Below, piece after piece: positions 46,549 through 54,298 of a stretch of 64,000 nt of DNA. Position 1 is the stretch's first letter; each line of letters begins with the position of its first letter. The stretch is taken from contig NZ_CP141059.1 in the NCBI RefSeq assembly GCF_034661235.1, positions 372,001-436,000 on the forward strand, in the 5' to 3' direction. A program made the translations under genes and the position numbers. This DNA comes from Nocardioides bizhenqiangii (GTDB lineage: Bacteria > Actinomycetota > Actinomycetes > Propionibacteriales > Nocardioidaceae). Below the pieces are notes generated by a model that saw nothing but the letters and a program-made list of their open reading frames with translations, was not told the origin of the DNA and made no database searches.

Positions 46549-47217
46549 ATGAGGCTTCCGCAACTCTCCTTCGGCAAGATCCTGGCTGGCACGGCTGTCG
46601 TGCTGGTCGCGACCACGGGCACCGCCTACGCACACGGCATGATCAACAGCGCAGACATCGTCAACGGCTCGATCCGGAGCGTCGACATCGGCAGCGGCGA
46701 GGTCAAGAGCGTGGACATCGGGAACTCGACGATCCGCAGCGCCGACATCTTCAACGGCGGCGTCAAGTCTGACGACGTCCTCGACAACTCGCTGACCGCC
46801 GACGACCTGGCGTCCGGCTCGGTGGGCCAGCTCGAGATCCAGACCGATGGCGTGGCCGCTACCGAGATCGCGGACGACTCCATCGATTCCGGCGAGATCC
46901 AGAACGGCACCCTCGCCCGGGCGGACCTGAACTTCGACGTCCCGGTCGTCCTAGCAGCGTTGGTCCAGTCGAACGGCACCCTGTCGAGGGGCATCGGCGC
47001 CACCGCTTCGAGCCGGACCGACACCGGTATCTACACGGTGACGTTCAACCAGTCCATCGGAAACTGCTTCGCGAACGTGACCGGCACCGGGGACCAGCAC
47101 GACGAGATGGCGTCCACCCTGAGTGGCTCGGTCGTCACCGTCGACATCGAGGACCCGGACCAGGAGGACGTGCAGAACGACGCGTCGTTCTTCCTCACGG
47201 TCGTCTGCCCGGCCTGA
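46549..47217 (+). CDS. Secreted decapeptide-repeat protein, copy 2
   Basis: 222 residues. Near-identical to copy 1 over the signal peptide and first repeats, but with ten decapeptide units instead of eleven: the LTSADVAPDT unit is missing. The C-terminal domain has diverged completely (two Cys, different length), so the repeat domain is conserved while the exposed end changes. AAGGAC precedes the ATG. A strong terminator follows. Likely a recent tandem duplication followed by domain replacement or rapid divergence. Confidence 0.82.
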   Translation: MRLPQLSFGKILAGTAVVLVATTGTAYAHGMINSADIVNGSIRSVDIGSGEVKSVDIGNSTIRSADIFNGGVKSDDVLDNSLTADDLASGSVGQLEIQTDGVAATEIADDSIDSGEIQNGTLARADLNFDVPVVLAALVQSNGTLSRGIGATASSRTDTGIYTVTFNQSIGNCFANVTGTGDQHDEMASTLSGSVVTVDIEDPDQEDVQNDASFFLTVVCPA

Positions 47218-47236
47218 TCCGCCACTGAACAAACTG

Positions 47237-47270
47237 CGTGGGCCTGGCTCCTTCGGGAGTCGGGCCCACG
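47237..47270. terminator. Terminator between copy 2 and yajQ
   Basis: Stem CGTGGGCCTGGCTCC with GGAGTCGGGCCCACG (15 bp, two wobble pairs) closed by a stable TTCG tetraloop. Convergent genes on both sides. Confidence 0.85.
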
Positions 47271-47280
47271 TTCGTTCTGG

Positions 47281-47772
47281 TCAGCGGTAGTTCGTGAACT
47301 GCACCGCGAAGTCGTAGTCCTGTGCCTTCACCAACGCCTGGACCGCCTGGAGGTCGTCGCGCTTCTTCGACGACACCCGCAGCTCGTCGCCCTGGATCTG
47401 GGCCTTCACGCCCTTCGGCCCCTCGTCGCGGATCAGCTTGCTGATCTTCTTGGCGTCCTCGGAGGTGATCCCCTCCTTCAGGGTGATGCCGATCTTCGAC
47501 TGCTGGCCGGACGGGCGCGGCTCGGAGGCGTCGAGGATCTTGAGGGACTGGCCGCGCTTGATCAGCTTCTGCTGGAAGACGTCGAGTACGGCGGACGCGC
47601 GGTCGTCGGCGGAGGCGGTGATCTCGATCGCGTGATCGCCCTTCCACTCGATGGTGGCGCCCGTGCCCTTGAAGTCGAAGCGGGTCGCCACTTCGCGGGC
47701 CGTCTGGCCGAGCGCGTTGTCGACCTCCTGGCGGTCGATCTTGCTGACGATGTCGAACGAGGAGTCGGCCAT
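47281..47772 (-). CDS. yajQ: YajQ-family cyclic-di-GMP/nucleotide-binding protein
   Basis: 163 residues. [20 protein letters not shown] and TRFDFKGT at the start, [20 protein letters not shown] and the C-terminal [19 protein letters not shown] are family hallmarks. Two ferredoxin-like domains; some members bind c-di-GMP and act as transcription co-factors, others have only structural evidence. ATG 47772; the upstream open frame is not protein-like. Adjacent to tRNA-Tyr, divergent. Confidence 0.93.
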   Translation of the reverse strand: MADSSFDIVSKIDRQEVDNALGQTAREVATRFDFKGTGATIEWKGDHAIEITASADDRASAVLDVFQQKLIKRGQSLKILDASEPRPSGQQSKIGITLKEGITSEDAKKISKLIRDEGPKGVKAQIQGDELRVSSKKRDDLQAVQALVKAQDYDFAVQFTNYR

Positions 47773-47892
47773 GGGTTCTGGTCTCCGCTGGTTTCTTGGA
47801 GGGGCAGGTGCTGCGCTATTGTTTCGCGTCGTTGTCGACCGGCCAACCGGGGTCGCATTTCTCCGGTTCGCAAGCGGCCGCGACACCACCCT

Positions 47893-47974
47893 GGCAGGTT
47901 GCCCGAGCGGCCAAAGGGAGCTGACTGTAAATCAGCCGGCAACGCCTACAGTGGTTCGAATCCACTACCTGCCA
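47893..47974 (+). tRNA. tRNA-Tyr (anticodon GUA)
   Basis: Acceptor stem GGCAGGT/ACCTGCC with discriminator A. D-arm with GCCCGAGCGGCCAAAGGGA; anticodon stem GCTGA/TCAGC around loop CTGTAAA (anticodon GTA); class II long variable arm as expected for Tyr; T-arm GTGGTTCGAATCCAC. CCA is not encoded. 82 nt. A perfect terminator follows 10 bp downstream. Confidence 0.97.
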
Positions 47975-47983
47975 CGGCACGAA

Positions 47984-48021
47984 AACCGCCCCTGACCTGC
48001 GAAGCAAGGTCAGGGGCGGTT
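47984..48021 (+). terminator. Terminator of tRNA-Tyr
   Basis: Perfect 15-bp stem AACCGCCCCTGACCT/AGGTCAGGGGCGGTT with an 8-nt loop, followed by GTG. Because of its symmetry it can also end the small minus-strand ORF. Confidence 0.85.
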
Positions 48022-48038
48022 GTGCATTTGGCGGGCGG

Positions 48039-48239
48039 TTACAGCGAACTTACTGGGGCGAGGACGAGCGCTGGGAGCCACTCGGTAACGATCCTGCCGT
48101 CGACCTCGTGACTGACGAGGCCCTCCCATACGTCGCCGCGCCGACGCCACCTCACCACTAGACCGTCGCTGTCGTCGGCGCTCTCAGGCCGGTCGACGAT
48201 GACTTCGTGTACGCCAGAAAAGATGTCTTGAATCGCCAT
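48039..48239 (-). CDS. Small hypothetical protein
   Basis: 66 residues: a possible short beta-rich protein with VRWRRRGDVWEGLVSHEVDG and EWLPALVLAPV near the C-terminus, a pattern that I associate with short actinobacterial proteins of unknown function. Ribosome-binding site is weak (AGGGA about 10 nt upstream). Convergent with the tRNA transcript. The 269 bp between its start and the next small ORF hold no gene I can support. Confidence 0.5.
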   Translation of the reverse strand: MAIQDIFSGVHEVIVDRPESADDSDGLVVRWRRRGDVWEGLVSHEVDGRIVTEWLPALVLAPVSSL

Positions 48240-48508
48240 GATGGCCGGTCCCTAGTGAGCCTCTGATGGCTCTGGCTTCGCCGCAATAGGCGGCATTGGT
48301 GCCGGGGGACGAACCGGGGTCTCGGGCCAGTCGGGCGACTTGGACTTTCGACTGTACGCCTACTCTCCGGATGGAGGGTCAGGGGTCGGGTACTGCTCAG
48401 CCAGCCAGCCCGCACTTGCGCGCACCGTCGACGGGCCCGGGGCCGGCTAGGTCCCGGAAGGTTCAGTCGAGTTGCCTCCGGGACCGCCGGGCGGCATTCC
48501 TGCGGCGC

Positions 48509-48652
48509 ATGGCCGACCGAGTGCGCCACGTCTGGGTGCGACCTGAGCACAGCCCTACCGAGTGTCCCGGCCTGGTCCTCGAGTGGAGCCAGAACCCCGA
48601 CTGGGAGGCGCTGACGGAAGTCCGTGACCGGCTGACGCAGATGACCGACTGA
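48509..48652 (+). CDS. Small hypothetical protein
   Basis: 47 residues: RHVWVRPEHSPTECPGLVLEWSQNPD (in parts HVWVRPEHSPTECPG and GLVLEWSQNP) then a C-terminal helix LTEVRDRLTQM. The V-W-V...G-L-V-L-E-W layout recalls small proteins seen next to the EWLPALVLAP type of ORF on the other side of this intergenic region, so the two may be functionally linked. Start at ATG 48509 without a clear ribosome-binding site. Low certainty. Confidence 0.4.
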   Translation: MADRVRHVWVRPEHSPTECPGLVLEWSQNPDWEALTEVRDRLTQMTD

Positions 48653-48717
48653 CCATCAGGCGCCCCTTGGCCCAATTCGGGAGGGGGTTCGAGGGGCGTC
48701 GTGGCCGTGGCCCCCGC

Positions 48718-49485
48718 TCACGCCCGGACGACCTCGAGGCCGGCAGCCTCGAACGCCTTGGCGTCAGCGGTGTCGATGGCGTCGTCGGTCACCAGGACGT
48801 CGACGTCGTCGAGGGCGGCGAACCGCACCGTGCGCTCCTGCCCGACCTTGGTCGAGTCGCTGAGCACGACGACCCGCTCCGCGGCGGCGACCAACGCGCT
48901 CTTGGTCGCGGCCTCCTCCGGGTCGGGCGTGGACAGGCCGTGTCGCACCGAGATGCCGTTGGTGCCCACGAAGGCGACGTCGGCGCGCAGGTGGGCGATG
49001 GCCTCGACCGTGGCGTGGCCGACGGCCGCCTGCGTGGCCGCCCGCACTCGACCCGGGAGCAGGTGCAGCTCGACTTGCGGGAGCGGGGCCAGGATCGCGG
49101 CGATCGGGACGGAGTGCGTGATCACGGTCCACTGCTCGCCCGTCGGCAGCCGAGCGGCGAGCCGCGCCGTGGTGGTTCCCGCGTCGATCAGCAGGGTGCC
49201 GCCGCCCTCGGGCAGCTGCGAGAGGGCGGCCAGCGCGATCCGGTCCTTCTCCTCGGCGTTGACCTGGTCGCGGTCGGGCAGCCGTGCCTCGAGCATCGTG
49301 ACCGAGCGCATCGACACCGCGCCGCCGTGGACGCGGCGGAGCAGCTGCAGCTTCTCGAGCTGGGACAGGTCGCGTCGCACCGTCTCCGTCGTGACGTCGA
49401 AGTGGCTGGCCAGCTCGGTGACCGCCACCCGGCCGCGGCTGGCGACCAGCTCGGCGATGGCCTGGTGCCTCTCCTCGGCGTACAT
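48718..49485 (-). CDS. DeoR/GlpR-family transcriptional regulator
   Basis: 255 residues. N-terminal winged helix ERHQAIAELVASRGRVAVTELASHFDVTTETVRRDLSQLEK (signature TTETVRRDLSQLE) and a C-terminal sugar-phosphate sensor domain with LLIDAGTTTARLA and AFVGTNGIS. Likely regulates the adjacent dehydrogenase and mannitol-type PTS genes in response to a phosphorylated sugar or polyol. AGGAGG before the ATG. CATAAT (49547-49542, minus strand) may be its own -10 box. Confidence 0.9.
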   Translation of the reverse strand: MYAEERHQAIAELVASRGRVAVTELASHFDVTTETVRRDLSQLEKLQLLRRVHGGAVSMRSVTMLEARLPDRDQVNAEEKDRIALAALSQLPEGGGTLLIDAGTTTARLAARLPTGEQWTVITHSVPIAAILAPLPQVELHLLPGRVRAATQAAVGHATVEAIAHLRADVAFVGTNGISVRHGLSTPDPEEAATKSALVAAAERVVVLSDSTKVGQERTVRFAALDDVDVLVTDDAIDTADAKAFEAAGLEVVRA

Positions 49486-49593
49486 GGTCGCCTCCTGCCT
49501 GGCCCAGCGCGGGGATCTTTGGATCTGTTGTCTTGGTCCCGATTATGTTGCTGCCCGCGGGGGTGGTCCAGCCGCCGCGCTGAGCCGGACCCG

Positions 49594-50652
49594 TTACGGC
49601 TCGACGGTGACCTTGATCGCCTCGCCGTTCTTGACGATGGTGAAGGCGTCCAGGACGTCGACCAGCGGGACGTGCCGGGTGATCAGGTCCTTGACCGGGA
49701 CCTGGCCGGTGGAGATGTACTCCAGGGCCCGCTTGTTGTGCTCGGGGGCCGAGCCGTTCGCGCCGTGGATGTGCAGCTGGCGGTAGTGGACGACGTTGGA
49801 GTCGCACTTGATGAACGGGTCGTTCTTCGGCAGCCCGCCGAAGAAGGAGATCCGGCCGTTGCGGGCAGCCATCGCGATCGCCTGCTCCTGGGTCACGTTC
49901 GCGGCGGTCGCCGTGATGATCACGTCGGCTCCGCGGCCGTCGGTCAGCTCCAGCACCCGTTCGACGACGTCGACCTGCGAGCCGTCGATGGTCTCGTCCG
50001 GCTGCACCGCCTCGGCCGACATCTTCAACCGCTCGGCGTTGACGTCGACGAGATAGACGGGGCCGGCCCTGTGGACCCCGCGCGCGATCCGGATGTGCAT
50101 GCAGCCGATGGGGCCGGCGCCGAAGACCACGACGGTGTCGCCGGGCTCGATGCCGAGCAGCTCCTGGGCGTTGATCGCGCACGCGAACGGCTCGGCCGCC
50201 GACGCCTCGTCGTACCCGACGTTGTCGGGGATCCGGTTCAGGCCGTCGACCTTGAGCACCTGGCGCGGAACGATCATGAACTCCGCGAACCCGCCGTCGT
50301 ACTGGTAGCCGACCGAGGTCTGGTTCTGGCAGACGGCCATCCAACCCTTGCGGCACTCGTGGCACTCGCCGCACGGGACGGCGGCGATCACCTGGGCCCT
50401 GTCGCCCACCTGCCAGCTCGAGCCGTACGTCGCGTTGACGTCGGCCCCGACCTCGGCCACCTCGCCGGCGATCTCGTGCCCGATCGTCCGCGGCGGGGTC
50501 AGGTTCTGGTGGCCGTTGTGGAAGATCTTCACGTCCGTGCCGCAGGTCGAGCAGTTGCGGACCCGGAGCTTGACCTCGTCCGGCCCGCACTCGGGCTCGG
50601 GGACCTCCTCCAGCCGGACGTCCTCGGGAGCGTAGAAGCGCAGCGCCTTCAT
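49594..50652 (-). CDS. Zinc-dependent alcohol/polyol dehydrogenase
   Basis: 352 residues, medium-chain dehydrogenase. Catalytic zinc: Cys in NCSTCGTD and the GHEIAGE pair. Structural zinc: CGECHECRKGWMAVC. NAD-binding glycine motif VVVFGAGPIGCMHI (near 175). Sorbitol/threonine dehydrogenase-like. The gene is divergent from the PTS gene and upstream of deoR, so a role in polyol (or polyol-phosphate) oxidation after uptake is likely, in the place where a long-chain MtlD would normally be. No start ambiguity: ATG 50652 fits the family N-terminus. Confidence 0.87.
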   Translation of the reverse strand: MKALRFYAPEDVRLEEVPEPECGPDEVKLRVRNCSTCGTDVKIFHNGHQNLTPPRTIGHEIAGEVAEVGADVNATYGSSWQVGDRAQVIAAVPCGECHECRKGWMAVCQNQTSVGYQYDGGFAEFMIVPRQVLKVDGLNRIPDNVGYDEASAAEPFACAINAQELLGIEPGDTVVVFGAGPIGCMHIRIARGVHRAGPVYLVDVNAERLKMSAEAVQPDETIDGSQVDVVERVLELTDGRGADVIITATAANVTQEQAIAMAARNGRISFFGGLPKNDPFIKCDSNVVHYRQLHIHGANGSAPEHNKRALEYISTGQVPVKDLITRHVPLVDVLDAFTIVKNGEAIKVTVEP

Positions 50653-50841
50653 GTTCGGGTGGTCCTCTCTGCGGGCGGATCGAGTGCGACTCACCGCGAC
50701 GGTAGTGCCGAAACAGGCAAAATGCCACAGCAACGGGCGGAAAACTCTGCCCGAATGCTTGGCAACGTGCCCGGTTGTGTGCAAACTGAGGGCATCGGAC
50801 AGTGACGCGGGTCACGTCCCAGCTCGACGAGAGGAACCCTG
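50653..50841. promoter_or_regulatory. Divergent control region with CRP-like site
   Basis: Between the dehydrogenase and PTS genes. GTGACGCGGGTCAC (50802-50815) is GTGA-N6-TCAC, the core of the CRP/GlxR box, 27 bp before the PTS start. CGGGC...GCCCG (around GGAAAACTCT) is another inverted repeat that could be the DeoR operator. Both would fit catabolite and substrate control. Confidence 0.5.
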
Positions 50842-52788
50842 ATGGCCGCCACCGCCACCGCCACGCCCGGGCCCAAGACCGGGGTACGCGTCCACGTGCA
50901 GAGGTTCGGCACCTTCCTGTCCAACATGATCATGCCGAACATCGCTGCGATCATCGCCTGGGGCCTGATCACCGCGTTCTTCATCCCGGACGGCTTCACG
51001 CCCAACGAGAAGATCGCGACGATGGTCGGCCCCACCATCTACTACCTGCTGCCGATCCTCATCGCCTACACCGGCGGTCGGATCGTCCACGGCACCCGCG
51101 GCGGCGTGGTCGGCGCGATGTCGGTCATGGGCGTGATCATGGCGACCAGCGACGTGCTCTTCGTCGGCGCCGACGGTGGCTCGCCGATGTTCCTGGGCGC
51201 GATGATCATGGGCCCGCTCACCGCCTGGGTGGTGAAGCAGCTCGACTCGCTCTGGGAAGGCAAGATCAAACCCGGCTTCGAGATGCTCGTCGACAACTTC
51301 TCCGCCGGCATCGCGGCGGCCGCGATGGCGATCGGTGGGATGTTCCTGCTCGCCCCGGTGCTGCGGAAGGTCATCACCTGGCTCGGCGACGGGGTGGACT
51401 TCCTCGTCGACAACGACGTGCTGCCCTTCACCTCGATCGTGATCGAGCCGGCGAAGGTGATGTTCCTCAACAACGCCATCAACCACGGCGTGCTGACCCC
51501 GCTCGGCATCGACGAGGCCGCCGAGCAGGGCAAGTCGATCCTGTTCCTCCTCGAGGCGAATCCCGGCCCGGGACTCGGCCTGCTGCTCGCCTACACCTTC
51601 TTCGGGCGTGGCCTGGCCCGCGCCGCGGCGCCCGGCGCCGCGATCATCCAGTTCTTCGGCGGCATCCACGAGGTGTACTTCCCGTTCGTGCTGATGAAGC
51701 CGAAGATGATTCTCGCGCCGATCGCTGGCGGCATCACCGGCATCTTCCTCCTGACGATCTTCGACGCGGGGCTGCGCGCGCCCGCCGCTCCCGGCTCGAT
51801 CTTCGCGGTCTACGCGCAGACGCCGGGCGACGCGGGGGACTACCTCGGAGTCACCCTCGGCGTGTTCGGCGCCGCGGCTGTGTCGTTCGCGGTGGCGGCG
51901 TTGCTGCTCAAGACCGACAGGTCGACCGACGAGGGCGACCTCGACCATGCGACCGCCGCGATGGAGCAGATGAAGGGCAAGAGGTCGATCGCCTCGTCGG
52001 TGCTCGCCTCCCGCGACGGTGAGCAGATCCGTTCGGTCGTCTTCGCGTGCGACGCCGGGATGGGTTCCTCGGCGATGGGTGCCTCGGTGCTTAGGAAGAA
52101 GATCCACGACGCCGGCCACCCCGAGGTCACCGTGGTCAACATGGCCATCGCGAACCTCACCGACAGCTTCGACCTCGTGGTCACCCACCAGGACCTCACC
52201 GATCGGGCCAGGCTGAAGACGCCTTCCGCGATCCACGTCTCCGTCGAGAACTTCATGGGGAGTCCGCGGTACGACGAGATCGTCGACCTCATCGACCAGA
52301 CGGGTGCGCCGTCGGGGACCAGCGCGACCGCCGACCCTGTGACCGCCGGCGCCGCCGGCGACGTGCTGACCCGCGACTCGATCGTGCTCGGGGGCACCGC
52401 CCGGAGCCGCGACGAGGCGATCACCGAGGCCGGCCGGCTGCTCGTGGAGAGCGGCGCGGTGGACGCGTCGTACGTCGACGCGATGCAGGCCCGCGAGTCG
52501 TCGGTGTCCACGCACATGGGCAACGGCCTGGCGATCCCGCACGGGACCAACGAGGCCAAGGGGGCGATCCGTCGCACCGCGATCTCGTTCGTCCGCTACG
52601 ACGAGCCGATCGACTGGAACGGCAAGCCCGCCGAGTTCGTGCTCGGCATCGCCGGGGCAGGGAACGACCACCTCGCCCTGTTGTCGCGCATCGCCGAGGT
52701 GTTCACCGACGACCAGGCAGTCGCCCGCCTGCGGGCCGCCCGCACGCCGGAGGACGTCCTCGCCACCCTGGACACGGTCCGGGTCTAG
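50842..52788 (+). CDS. mtlA: Mannitol-type PTS transporter, IICBA fusion
   Basis: 648 residues. IIC membrane domain (about 20-355) with AYTGGRIVHGTRGGVVGAM and GGIHEVYFPFVLMKPKMI (mannitol-family GGIHE); IIB domain with phosphorylated C403 in FACDAGMGSS; IIA domain (about 505-648) with active H567 in GNGLAIPHGT. Takes up and phosphorylates mannitol (or a close hexitol) using PEP-derived phosphate from HPr. GAGAGGAAC precedes the ATG. Divergent from the zinc dehydrogenase. Confidence 0.93.
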   Translation: MAATATATPGPKTGVRVHVQRFGTFLSNMIMPNIAAIIAWGLITAFFIPDGFTPNEKIATMVGPTIYYLLPILIAYTGGRIVHGTRGGVVGAMSVMGVIMATSDVLFVGADGGSPMFLGAMIMGPLTAWVVKQLDSLWEGKIKPGFEMLVDNFSAGIAAAAMAIGGMFLLAPVLRKVITWLGDGVDFLVDNDVLPFTSIVIEPAKVMFLNNAINHGVLTPLGIDEAAEQGKSILFLLEANPGPGLGLLLAYTFFGRGLARAAAPGAAIIQFFGGIHEVYFPFVLMKPKMILAPIAGGITGIFLLTIFDAGLRAPAAPGSIFAVYAQTPGDAGDYLGVTLGVFGAAAVSFAVAALLLKTDRSTDEGDLDHATAAMEQMKGKRSIASSVLASRDGEQIRSVVFACDAGMGSSAMGASVLRKKIHDAGHPEVTVVNMAIANLTDSFDLVVTHQDLTDRARLKTPSAIHVSVENFMGSPRYDEIVDLIDQTGAPSGTSATADPVTAGAAGDVLTRDSIVLGGTARSRDEAITEAGRLLVESGAVDASYVDAMQARESSVSTHMGNGLAIPHGTNEAKGAIRRTAISFVRYDEPIDWNGKPAEFVLGIAGAGNDHLALLSRIAEVFTDDQAVARLRAARTPEDVLATLDTVRV

Positions 52789-52946
52789 GAGCCGGTCGCT
52801 GTGAGCCGACCTTCCCGCGGGGGGCGGCAGGTCTGACCTCGCGGCAAAGGGGCACTGTGCGGTTGGATCGGACCAACTGGGGGTGGTCTTGGCCCAGCGG
52901 ACCGTCCGCACAGCGATATCGGACGTATCGGACATAGGAGGACACG
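52789..52946 (+). promoter_or_regulatory. Upstream region of the Asp-rich peptide operon
   Basis: GTTGG-ATCGGA-CCAAC (52862-52877) is a perfect small dyad. TATCGGAC occurs twice in tandem, 9 bp apart (52917-52924 and 52926-52933), directly before a strong AGGAGG. The first could also help terminate mtlA. No unambiguous promoter hexamers. Confidence 0.4.
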
Positions 52947-53165
52947 ATGACGGACAAGCCTCTCGGCGACGACGACATGACCACAGGGCCGGTAGCCGGC
53001 TCGGGTCCCGGCGTCGGTGACGCCGACGGCACCGACGGTGACGCCACCGACACCACCGACGGCGACACCACCGACAGCGACGGCACCGACGGCGACGCCA
53101 GCGACAGCGACGGCTCCGACAGTGACAGCACCGACGGCGATGCGACCGATGGGGACATCATCTGA
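52947..53165 (+). CDS. Asp-rich pentapeptide-repeat small protein, candidate modified-peptide precursor
   Basis: 72 residues: residues 1-23 are a mixed N-terminal segment (MTDKPLGDDDMTTG...), residues 24-71 are pentapeptides of the form [T/S]-D-[G/S]-D-x: two units, a partial unit, then seven in perfect register (37-71: TDGDT, TDSDG, TDGDA, SDSDG, SDSDS, TDGDA, TDGDI). 23 of 72 residues are Asp; no Cys, and Lys only at position 4. AGGAGG lies 6 nt before the ATG, and the stop abuts the GTG of the JmjC-type oxygenase gene with zero spacing. Leader-plus-repeated-core layout next to a likely Asp/Asn/His hydroxylase suggests a ribosomally made, modified peptide. It could alternatively be a disordered calcium-binding or stress protein. 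Confidence 0.75.
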   Translation: MTDKPLGDDDMTTGPVAGSGPGVGDADGTDGDATDTTDGDTTDSDGTDGDASDSDGSDSDSTDGDATDGDII

Positions 53166-54293
53166 GTGTCCGCTCTCGGCCTGTTGACCGGTGACGCCCA
53201 GACCTTCCTGACGAAGGTCTGGGCGTCGCGCGTCCACCTCCACCGGGCCGATCCGGACGAGCTGGTCGGCCTGCTCTCGCTGCAGGACGCCGACCGGCTG
53301 CTGACGTCCTCCGCGATCCGCACGCCCTCGATCCGGCTGGCCAAGGACGGCGCGATCGTGCCGGAGTCGGCGTACACCCGCGGGGCCACGGTGACCGGTC
53401 GGCCGCTCACCGGGCTCGTCGACGCCCGCAAGGCGCTCGCGTTGTTCGACGACGGCGCCACCGTGGTCTTTCAAGGCGTGCACCGCTACTGGCCCCCGCT
53501 CGCCGAGCTGGTCGCCGAGCTCGAGCTCGAGCTCGGGCACCCGTGCCAGGTCAACGCCTACCTGACGCCACCGGGGTCGCAGGGCTTCGCCGTGCACTCC
53601 GACTCCCACGACGTCTTCGTGTTCCAGACCGCCGGCTCCAAGCAGTGGGAGGTCCACGGCGAGGACGGCGCCGAGGAGGTGCTGCTCGAGCCCGGGCTCT
53701 CGATGTACCTGCCCACCGGTACGCCGCACGCGGCGCGGGCGCAGGAGAGCGTCTCCCTGCACGTGACCCTCGGCGTCAACCAGCTCACGTGGCGCGGTCT
53801 CGTCGAGCGCACCGTGGCGGAAGTGGTCGCGGGCGTCCCCGCCGAGCACCTCCCTGCAGGCTACCTCGACGACCCCGCCCTGCTGGCCGGGCCGCTGGCC
53901 GAGCGGCTGGAGGCCCTCGCCGACGACGTACGACGCATCGATGCCGACTCGGCCGTCGAGGCCGAGATCCGTCGCTTCCTCACGTCCCGACCCTCCCGGC
54001 TCCCGGGTGGGGTCACCGATGTCCTGGCGCTGCGTGCCGGCATCGACGACGACACCCGGCTCCGCCGCCGTCCCGGCCATCCCTGCGTGCTCCTCGAGGA
54101 CGGCGAACACCTCGTGGTCCTGCTCGGCGACCGGTCGCTGACGGTGCCGGCGTGGATCCGGCCCGCCCTCGAGGAGATCCGGGCCCGCCCGTCGTTCACC
54201 GTCGGTGACCTCGCCGGCCACCTCGACGCCCAGAGCCGGAAGGTGCTCTGCCGGCGCCTGGTCCGGGAGGGGCTGCTCGAGGCGGTGTCCTGA
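53166..54293 (+). CDS. JmjC/cupin-type Fe(II)/2-oxoglutarate oxygenase with C-terminal winged-helix-like domain
   Basis: 375 residues, similar in design to bacterial ribosomal oxygenases (YcfD/RoxA type). Iron triad H144, D146 (FAVHSDSHDVFVFQ) and H188 (YLPTGTPHAA); the GSKQW lysine (K159) is the likely 2-oxoglutarate contact. The C-terminal about 85 residues (CVLLEDGEHLVVLLGDRS, FTVGDLAGHLD, LVREGLLEAVS) look like a winged helix, as in RoxA, and also like a PqqD-type RiPP recognition element. Family enzymes hydroxylate side chains on folded or ribosomal substrates. GTG start directly after the peptide stop, so translation is coupled. The adjacent peptide is the obvious candidate substrate. 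Confidence 0.85.
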   Translation: MSALGLLTGDAQTFLTKVWASRVHLHRADPDELVGLLSLQDADRLLTSSAIRTPSIRLAKDGAIVPESAYTRGATVTGRPLTGLVDARKALALFDDGATVVFQGVHRYWPPLAELVAELELELGHPCQVNAYLTPPGSQGFAVHSDSHDVFVFQTAGSKQWEVHGEDGAEEVLLEPGLSMYLPTGTPHAARAQESVSLHVTLGVNQLTWRGLVERTVAEVVAGVPAEHLPAGYLDDPALLAGPLAERLEALADDVRRIDADSAVEAEIRRFLTSRPSRLPGGVTDVLALRAGIDDDTRLRRRPGHPCVLLEDGEHLVVLLGDRSLTVPAWIRPALEEIRARPSFTVGDLAGHLDAQSRKVLCRRLVREGLLEAVS

Positions 54294-54298
54294 CCACG

